Assembly: GCA_025458585.1 (NCBI GenBank)
Contig: JALOSD010000110.1
Span: 1-10,347, forward strand
Origin: Burkholderiaceae bacterium
GTDB taxonomy: Bacteria > Pseudomonadota > Gammaproteobacteria > Burkholderiales > Burkholderiaceae_C
Length of the DNA: 10,347 bases
Direction of reading: 5' to 3'
The translations under genes were made by a program, and so were the position numbers. The notes under the pieces are model-generated. The model was given only the letters and a program-made list of their open reading frames with translations. It was not told the origin of the DNA and ran no database searches. This document shows, piece after piece, positions 6,391 through 10,347 of the stretch; position 1 is the first letter of the stretch, and every line of letters begins with the position of its first letter.

Positions 6391-7047
6391 ATGACCGACG
6401 ACATCGAGCTCCTGCCCACCGGCCGCCCCGAGCAGCTGATGGTGCTGCTACATGGCCGCGGCCAGGCCAGCGCCGAGTTGCTGCCGCTGGCGCGCGCGTT
6501 CCGCCGTGAGTTCGCGCAGGCGGCGCTGCTGCTGCCGCACGAGCTGCTGCCCGACGAAGCCGCCGGCGACGATCTCGCCGCGCGCGTCGCCGCGGCGCTG
6601 CCGCGCCTCGTGCGCTGGGTGCGCGATGCCCAGCAGCGCCTGGGCGCGACGCCGCAGTCGACCGCGCTGGTGGGCTTCGGCGAAGGCGCGACGATGGCGC
6701 TCGAAGCCGCGAGCGCCGAGGAAGGTCTCGCCGGGCGCGTCGTCGCGTTCGGCGGCGGCTATGCCTCGCTGCCGACACAGGCCCCGCCGCTAACGACGCT
6801 GCACTTCCTGCACGGCAGCGCCGACGCCGAGAACCCGGTGGCCACGGTGCGCCGCACGCTCGAGCACCTCGGCGTGCTGAACGGCGACGCGACGCTCGAC
6901 GTCGCGAGCGGCGTTGGCCACGAGCTGCACCCCGCGCTCGTGGACTGTGCGATCCACCGCCTCACCCACCACATTCCGCACCGCACGTGGCGGGCCGCGC
7001 TCGGCGCGCTGCCCGCCTCGGCGCGCAGCGGCTGCCACGACGAGTGA
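6391..7047 (+). CDS. YpfH-like alpha/beta hydrolase (esterase family) lacking the nucleophile serine
   Basis: 218 aa, close to the usual length of YpfH-type carboxylesterases/phospholipase-like hydrolases. The fold signature is visible: LMVLLHGRGQASAELLPLA (residues 16-34, oxyanion-hole region), LLLPHE, the nucleophile elbow ALVGFGEGATMALEAAS, LHFLHGSADAENPV with the acid residue, and SGVGHELHPALVDCAI with the histidine. Relatives have GFSQGA at the elbow; here it is GFGEGA, with Gly97 (GGC, 6679-6681) in the serine position. One A-to-G change from AGC would explain it. As written, the protein should not be a serine hydrolase: a pseudoenzyme, a recent loss or a base error. The start ATG at 6391 lies 42 nt after dnaE2; GACAAT at 6373-6378 could be a weak -10 box. 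yaaA starts 2 nt after the stop. Confidence 0.8.
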   Translation: MTDDIELLPTGRPEQLMVLLHGRGQASAELLPLARAFRREFAQAALLLPHELLPDEAAGDDLAARVAAALPRLVRWVRDAQQRLGATPQSTALVGFGEGATMALEAASAEEGLAGRVVAFGGGYASLPTQAPPLTTLHFLHGSADAENPVATVRRTLEHLGVLNGDATLDVASGVGHELHPALVDCAIHRLTHHIPHRTWRAALGALPASARSGCHDE

Positions 7048-7049
7048 CG

Positions 7050-7758
7050 ATGCTGTACCTGCTGTCCCCCGCGAAGACGCTCGACTACGACACGCCGACG
7101 CCGCCCGACGTGCTCGCACGCGCGACGAAGCCCGGCTTCGTCGCCCGGTCGGCGGTGCTGATCGACGTGCTGAAGACGAAGACGCCGGCTGAGGTCGCGT
7201 CGCTGATGTTGCTGTCGGACCCGCTCGCGCAGCTCAACGTCGCGCGCTACGCGGCGTGGCGCAAGACGTTCACGCAGAAGAACAGCAAGCCCGCCGTGCT
7301 CGCGTTCGCCGGCGACGTCTACGACGGGCTCGACGCGTCGACGCTCACCGCCGCCGACCTGGCGTGGGCGCAGGAGCACCTCGTGATCCTGTCCGGCCTG
7401 TACGGCGCGCTTCGCCCGCTCGACCTGATGCAGCCGTACCGCCTCGAGATGGGCACCAGGCTGCACACCGACGCCGCCGAGGACCTGTACGGCTTCTGGG
7501 GCGACACGCTGGCCGAGCACCTGAACAGGCGGCTGAAGGGCGAGACGACGCCGGTCATCGTCAACCTGGCGTCGCAGGAGGCAGTACAAGGTGATCAGTT
7601 TCTTCGCCAAGCGCGCACGCGGCGCGATGGCACGCCACGCGATCCGCCGCCGCATCGACACGCCGCAGGGGCTCGAAGGCTTCGCCGACGACGGCTATGC
7701 GTTCGACCCCCAGGCGTCGACGCCCGAGCGGCTCGTCTTTCGCCGCCGCGTCGCATGA
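7050..7758 (+). pseudogene. yaaA: YaaA (peroxide stress protein, DUF328 family), internal deletion with frameshift
   Basis: YaaA in E. coli limits iron-dependent oxidative damage during peroxide stress and binds DNA. The first 177 codons are intact: MLYLLSPAKTLDYDTPTPPD, then LAFAGDVYDGLDA, HLVILSGLYGALRPLDLMQP, YRLEMGT and VIVNLASQE. The family then continues with about 24 residues (YFK.V...V..PVF.D type) before G.YKVISFFAKRARG. Here that segment is missing and the distal part resumes in another frame at 7582: QYKVISFFAKRARGAMARHA, GLEGFADDGYAFD, ERLVFRRRVA, stop at 7756-7758. The two parts make 235 residues; adding 24 gives the normal length of about 258. The loss is therefore about 71 bp around 7580/7581. 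Read without correction, the frame runs on to about 7799 with a nonsense Arg/Pro-rich tail. The gene was probably translationally coupled to the hydrolase (2-nt gap). Confidence 0.87.
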
Positions 7759-7775
7759 CGCTTCGGCGCTGGCGG

Positions 7776-7802
7776 TTGCCGTCGGTCCCCGCTGCCTAGA
7801 AT
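7776..7802 (+). promoter_or_regulatory. Possible sigma-70-type promoter for hemXY
   Basis: TTGCCG (7776-7781) and TAGAAT (7797-7802) are separated by 15 bp. They resemble -35 and -10 boxes, with spacing on the short side. A transcript would start near 7809, leaving almost no leader before the GTG of hemX at 7812. Its position in the gap after the broken yaaA makes a separate hemXY promoter reasonable. Confidence 0.35.
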
Positions 7803-7811
7803 GAGTGTCGC

Positions 7812-8948
7812 GTGAGTTCCTTCGAAGCATCGCCGGCCCCGCCGCCGGCCCCGCCGCCGGGCCCACCGCCCGAGGCTGCCGCGCCCGACGACACGAGGCG
7901 CAGCCTGCCCGTCGGCCTGTGGGTAGTCGTCGCGCTCGCGGCGCTGCTGGCCGCCGGAGGCCTGTACAGCGGGTGGCAGGCGCAGCAACGGGTTCAGGCC
8001 CTCGAGCTCGAACTCGTGCGGCGCCAGCAGGACACCGGCACCGCCGCCACCGAGGCGCGCGTGCTCGCCAACCAGGCGCAGGACGCGGCGCGCGACGCGG
8101 TGGCCAAGGTGGCGCTGCTCGAGGCACGCCTGGCGGAAACGACGGCACAGAGCTCGCAGGTGGAAGACCTTCTGCGCTCGATCGCGCGCTCGCGTGACGA
8201 CAGCGCGCTGGCCGACCTCGAGGCGACGCTGCGGCTCGCGACGCAGCACGCGGCGCTCACCGGCAGCAGCGAGACGCTGGTGCTCACGCTTCGCCAGGCC
8301 GACGAGCGCCTCGTCGCGCTGAACCAGCCGCGCCTCGAGCGCGTGCGGCGCGCCCTGGCGCGCGACATCGAGCGCCTGACGGCCGCCGGCAGCACCGACA
8401 TCGCGGTGCTCTCGCTGCGCATCGACGAGGTGATCCGGCAGGTCGACGAACTGCCCCTGCTCGCGATGCCCGAGCCGCGCACGGGCGCCGCCGCCCCGCA
8501 GCGCGGCGACGCGCCCAGGCCCGAGGCCGCCGAAGCGCCGGCGCCCGACGCTGCGGCGTCCGACGCCTGGTTCGACCGCCTTCCGCAGGCCTCGCGCGAG
8601 TTCGCGACGCGCTTCTGGAGCGAAGCACGCTCGCTGTTGCGCATCACCCGCATCGAGCACCCGGAGGCGCTGCTGCTCGCGCCCGAGCAGGCGTACTTCG
8701 TGCGCCAGAACCTGAGGCTGCGCCTGCTCAACGCGCGGCTGGCGCTGCTGTCGCGCCAGTTCGACGTTGCCCAGGCCGATCTGCGCGACGCGCAGGCGAT
8801 GCTCGAGCGCTACTTCGACCGCCAGTCGCGCCGCGTGCAGGGCGCATCGGAACTGCTGCGCCAGGTGGCCCAGCAGTCGCGTGCCGTCACCGTGCCGCGG
8901 CCCGACGAGACGCTCGCGGCGCTGGCCGCCGCCGCCGCGGGGCGCTGA
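7812..8948 (+). CDS. hemX: HemX, inner-membrane protein of the tetrapyrrole gene cluster
   Basis: 378 aa from the GTG at 7812; an in-frame TAG at 7797-7799 rules out an upstream start and no nearby ATG exists. The N-terminal 30 residues are a Pro/Ala-rich cytoplasmic tail (PAPPPAPPPGPPP, encoded by a short GC-only repeat). One transmembrane helix follows at about 32-53 (PVGLWVVVALAALLAAGGLY), then a long coiled coil at about 55-120 (QQRVQALELELVRRQQD) and a helical periplasmic domain (DLEATLRLATQHAALTGS; FWSEARSLLRI; YFVRQNLRLRLLNARLALL). This layout matches HemX, often labelled uroporphyrinogen-III C-methyltransferase although it lacks the SAM-methyltransferase motifs. Its biochemical role is not settled. 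It overlaps hemY by one base. hemC and hemD, usual upstream neighbours, are not in the window. Confidence 0.9.
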   Translation: MSSFEASPAPPPAPPPGPPPEAAAPDDTRRSLPVGLWVVVALAALLAAGGLYSGWQAQQRVQALELELVRRQQDTGTAATEARVLANQAQDAARDAVAKVALLEARLAETTAQSSQVEDLLRSIARSRDDSALADLEATLRLATQHAALTGSSETLVLTLRQADERLVALNQPRLERVRRALARDIERLTAAGSTDIAVLSLRIDEVIRQVDELPLLAMPEPRTGAAAPQRGDAPRPEAAEAPAPDAAASDAWFDRLPQASREFATRFWSEARSLLRITRIEHPEALLLAPEQAYFVRQNLRLRLLNARLALLSRQFDVAQADLRDAQAMLERYFDRQSRRVQGASELLRQVAQQSRAVTVPRPDETLAALAAAAAGR

Positions 8949-10192
8949 TGCGCTTCGTCGTTTGGCTCGTCGTGCTCTCGGTCGTCGCCGCCGTCGCGGC
9001 GACGATGCTCGGGCGCAACGATGGCTGGGTGAGCCTGTACTGGGGCGGCTGGCGGCTCGAGTTCTCGCTCAACCTGTTCGTGCTCGGCGTCGCCGCGACT
9101 TGCGTCGTGTTGGTGCTGGCGATGCAGGCGCTGTCGTCGCTGGCGACGCTGCCGCGCCGCTCGCGCGAGTGGCGTGCGCTGCGCCACGAGCGCGCAGCCC
9201 ACGCGGCGCTGCGCGAGGCGCTCGGCGAGTACCTGGGTGCGCGTTACACGCGCTCGAACAAGGCGGCGCAGCGCTCGCTGGCGATCGAGCAGGCGCGCCC
9301 CGACCAGCATGCCGACCGCGACCTGCAGGTGCTCGCCCACCTGCTGTCGGCGGCCAGCCTGCACCGCCTGCAGGACCGCCGCCTGCGCGACGAGCAGATG
9401 CAGCGCGCGCGCGCACTGCGCCGTGTCGGGCCGGCGCGCGTCGGCGACGACGGCGCGCTGCTGCTCGCGGCCGAATGGGCCGTCGACGACCTCGACCCTG
9501 GGCGGGCGCTGGAGCTGCTGGCCGAGCTGCCGCCCGGCGTTGCCCGCCGCACGCAGGCGCTGCGGCTGCGCCTGCAGGCGCAGCGCCTGGCCGCTCAGTC
9601 GCTCGAGGCGCTGCGCACGGCACGCCTGCTCGCCAAGCACCAGGGCTTCACGCCGCTGGCGGCACGCGGCCTGCTGCGCACGCTGGCGCTGCAGGCGCTC
9701 GGCGACGCGCGCGACGTCGACCAGTTGCAGCGCGTGTGGCAGCAGCTCGAGCCCGCGGATCGCGCCGACCCGCACGTCGCCGCCCACGCCGCGCGACGCG
9801 CCGCCGCCTTCGGCCGCCCTGCCCTCGCGCGCACATGGCTCAAGCCGTCGTGGGAAGCGCTGGCGCGGCTCGACGCCGACGAGCGCGAGCAGCTCGCGCT
9901 CGCGCTCATCGACGCCGTCGAGGGCATCGGCACCGAATGGCTGCCGTGGCTCGAGAGCGCGCTCGACGCCCACCCCGGCGAGCCGGCGCTCGTCGCCGCC
10001 GCCGGCGTCGCCTTCGCCGAGCGACTGCTGTGGGGCAAGGCCGCCGGGCCGCTCGAGCAGGCGGCTCGCGCGCCCCTGCTGGCAGCATCGGCGCGCCGCC
10101 GCGCGTGGCGCACGCTTGCCGTGCTGGCCACCGAGCAGGGCGACGCCGACCGCGCCGCGGCCTGCGAGCGCGCCGCCGCGGCGCTCGACTGA
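8948..10192 (+). CDS. hemY: HemY, TPR-rich inner-membrane protein
   Basis: 414 aa. The start ATG overlaps the hemX stop (TGATG), which indicates translational coupling. Two transmembrane helices lie at about 3-21 and 42-64, joined by the family segment DGWVSLYWGGWRLEFSLNLFVL. The rest is a helical, Ala/Leu/Arg-rich TPR-like periplasmic region (RSNKAAQRSLAIEQARP; LLAAEWAVDDLDPGRALELL; LAKHQGFTPLAARGLLRTLALQAL; TEWLPWLESALDAHPGEPAL). The gene is full length. This is the proteobacterial HemY encoded with hemX, not the protoporphyrinogen oxidase called HemY in Bacillus. It is thought to act with HemX at the inner membrane in heme synthesis; the reaction, if any, is unknown. Confidence 0.93.
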   Translation: MRFVVWLVVLSVVAAVAATMLGRNDGWVSLYWGGWRLEFSLNLFVLGVAATCVVLVLAMQALSSLATLPRRSREWRALRHERAAHAALREALGEYLGARYTRSNKAAQRSLAIEQARPDQHADRDLQVLAHLLSAASLHRLQDRRLRDEQMQRARALRRVGPARVGDDGALLLAAEWAVDDLDPGRALELLAELPPGVARRTQALRLRLQAQRLAAQSLEALRTARLLAKHQGFTPLAARGLLRTLALQALGDARDVDQLQRVWQQLEPADRADPHVAAHAARRAAAFGRPALARTWLKPSWEALARLDADEREQLALALIDAVEGIGTEWLPWLESALDAHPGEPALVAAAGVAFAERLLWGKAAGPLEQAARAPLLAASARRRAWRTLAVLATEQGDADRAAACERAAAALD

Positions 10193-10217
10193 GGCGTCGG
10201 CGACCCGCCGCGCCGCA

Positions 10218-10226
10218 TGCTATACT
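10218..10226 (+). promoter_or_regulatory. Extended -10 promoter of the tRNA gene
   Basis: TGCTATACT forms an extended -10 (TGnTATACT, one mismatch to TATAAT) that stands out against the GC-rich surroundings. It is followed by GCCCGGC, a GC-rich discriminator typical of stable-RNA promoters. The first tRNA base is 11 nt downstream. I see no good -35 box. Confidence 0.6.
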
Positions 10227-10236
10227 GCCCGGCTAC

Positions 10237-10313
10237 GCGGCTGTAGCTCAGTTGGATAGAGTACTTGGCTACGAACCAAGGGGTCGTGGGTTCGAATCCT
10301 GCCAGCCGCGCCA
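10237..10313 (+). tRNA. tRNA-Arg (anticodon ACG)
   Basis: A complete cloverleaf of 77 nt including encoded CCA. The acceptor stem is GCGGCTG (10237-10243) with CAGCCGC (10303-10309), discriminator G and CCA at 10311-10313. The D arm is GCTC-AGTTGGATA-GAGT. The anticodon stem CTTGG/CCAAG encloses the loop CTACGAA with anticodon ACG at 10271-10273. The T arm is GTGGG-TTCGAAT-CCTGC with two wobble pairs. The anticodon arm and D arm closely match E. coli tRNA-Arg(ACG). The A of the anticodon is normally deaminated to inosine by TadA, so the tRNA reads CGU, CGC and CGA. Confidence 0.98.
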
Positions 10314-10328
10314 ATCAAATCAACGGGT

Positions 10329-10347
10329 TAGTCCTCACGAGGGGCTG
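10329..10347 (+). terminator. Possible terminator hairpin after the tRNA, cut by window edge
   Basis: TAGTCCT (10329-10335) can pair with GGGGCTG (10341-10347) through Watson-Crick and G/U pairs around a short loop. Its place 16 nt after the tRNA suits a terminator, but the window ends before any T-run could be seen. Confidence 0.25.

Noticed and set aside
7801..7815. Tiny frame ATG-AGT-GTC-GCG-TGA whose stop overlaps the hemX GTG
   Set aside because: It could couple translation to hemX, but the ATG overlaps the putative -10 box and has no ribosome site; too short to support.
7833..7870. GC-only repeat in hemX as a separate repeat element
   Set aside because: It simply encodes the Pro/Ala-rich N-terminal tail of HemX.
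1..10347. CRISPR array or phage module
   Set aside because: No regularly spaced repeats with unique spacers and no phage structural or lysis genes seen.

Overview
The window reads as a chromosomal segment of a high-GC betaproteobacterium, most likely Burkholderiales. I judge this from codon use, the DnaE2, HemX/HemY and YaaA sequences, and the betaproteobacterial look of the integrase and toxin-antitoxin genes. It splits into an accessory, partly decayed left part (about 1-3010) and a conserved housekeeping right part (about 3073-10347).

Left part. A partial IS4-type transposase runs off the left edge on the minus strand. Two compact toxin-antitoxin operons follow, both on the minus strand: hicAB (495-1072) and brnTA (1211-1724). 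Between them lies an attC-like inverted-repeat site whose 7-base core overlaps the brnA stop codon. A three-unit, roughly 30-bp tandem repeat (1773-1858) separates brnT from a plus-strand integron integrase gene (1923-2979). The layout is that of a small sedentary chromosomal integron: intI is transcribed one way and TA cassettes are read away from it. The intI gene carries two independent inactivating lesions, a 10-bp tandem duplication that shifts the frame and an in-frame TGA ahead of the catalytic tyrosine. The platform therefore looks fossil. brnT has ATA where a start codon is expected, directly after a stop codon, and the C-terminus of HicB is aberrant, so the TA modules may also be decaying. 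A long near-perfect hairpin (2951-3010) covers the end of intI.

Right part. dnaE2 (imuC, error-prone polymerase) is intact at 1091 aa but has no imuA/imuB directly upstream; the fossil integron sits there instead. Next comes a YpfH-like alpha/beta hydrolase whose nucleophile serine is replaced by glycine. It is followed after 2 nt by yaaA, broken by an internal deletion of about 71 bp. hemX and hemY overlap by one base and encode inner-membrane proteins of the tetrapyrrole cluster, here without hemC/hemD beside them. The window closes with a complete tRNA-Arg(ACG) gene encoding its own CCA.

No CRISPR array or phage module is visible. The main points for a second look are the inactivated integron with TA cassettes, the tandem repeat, the brnT start, the serine-less hydrolase and the deleted yaaA.
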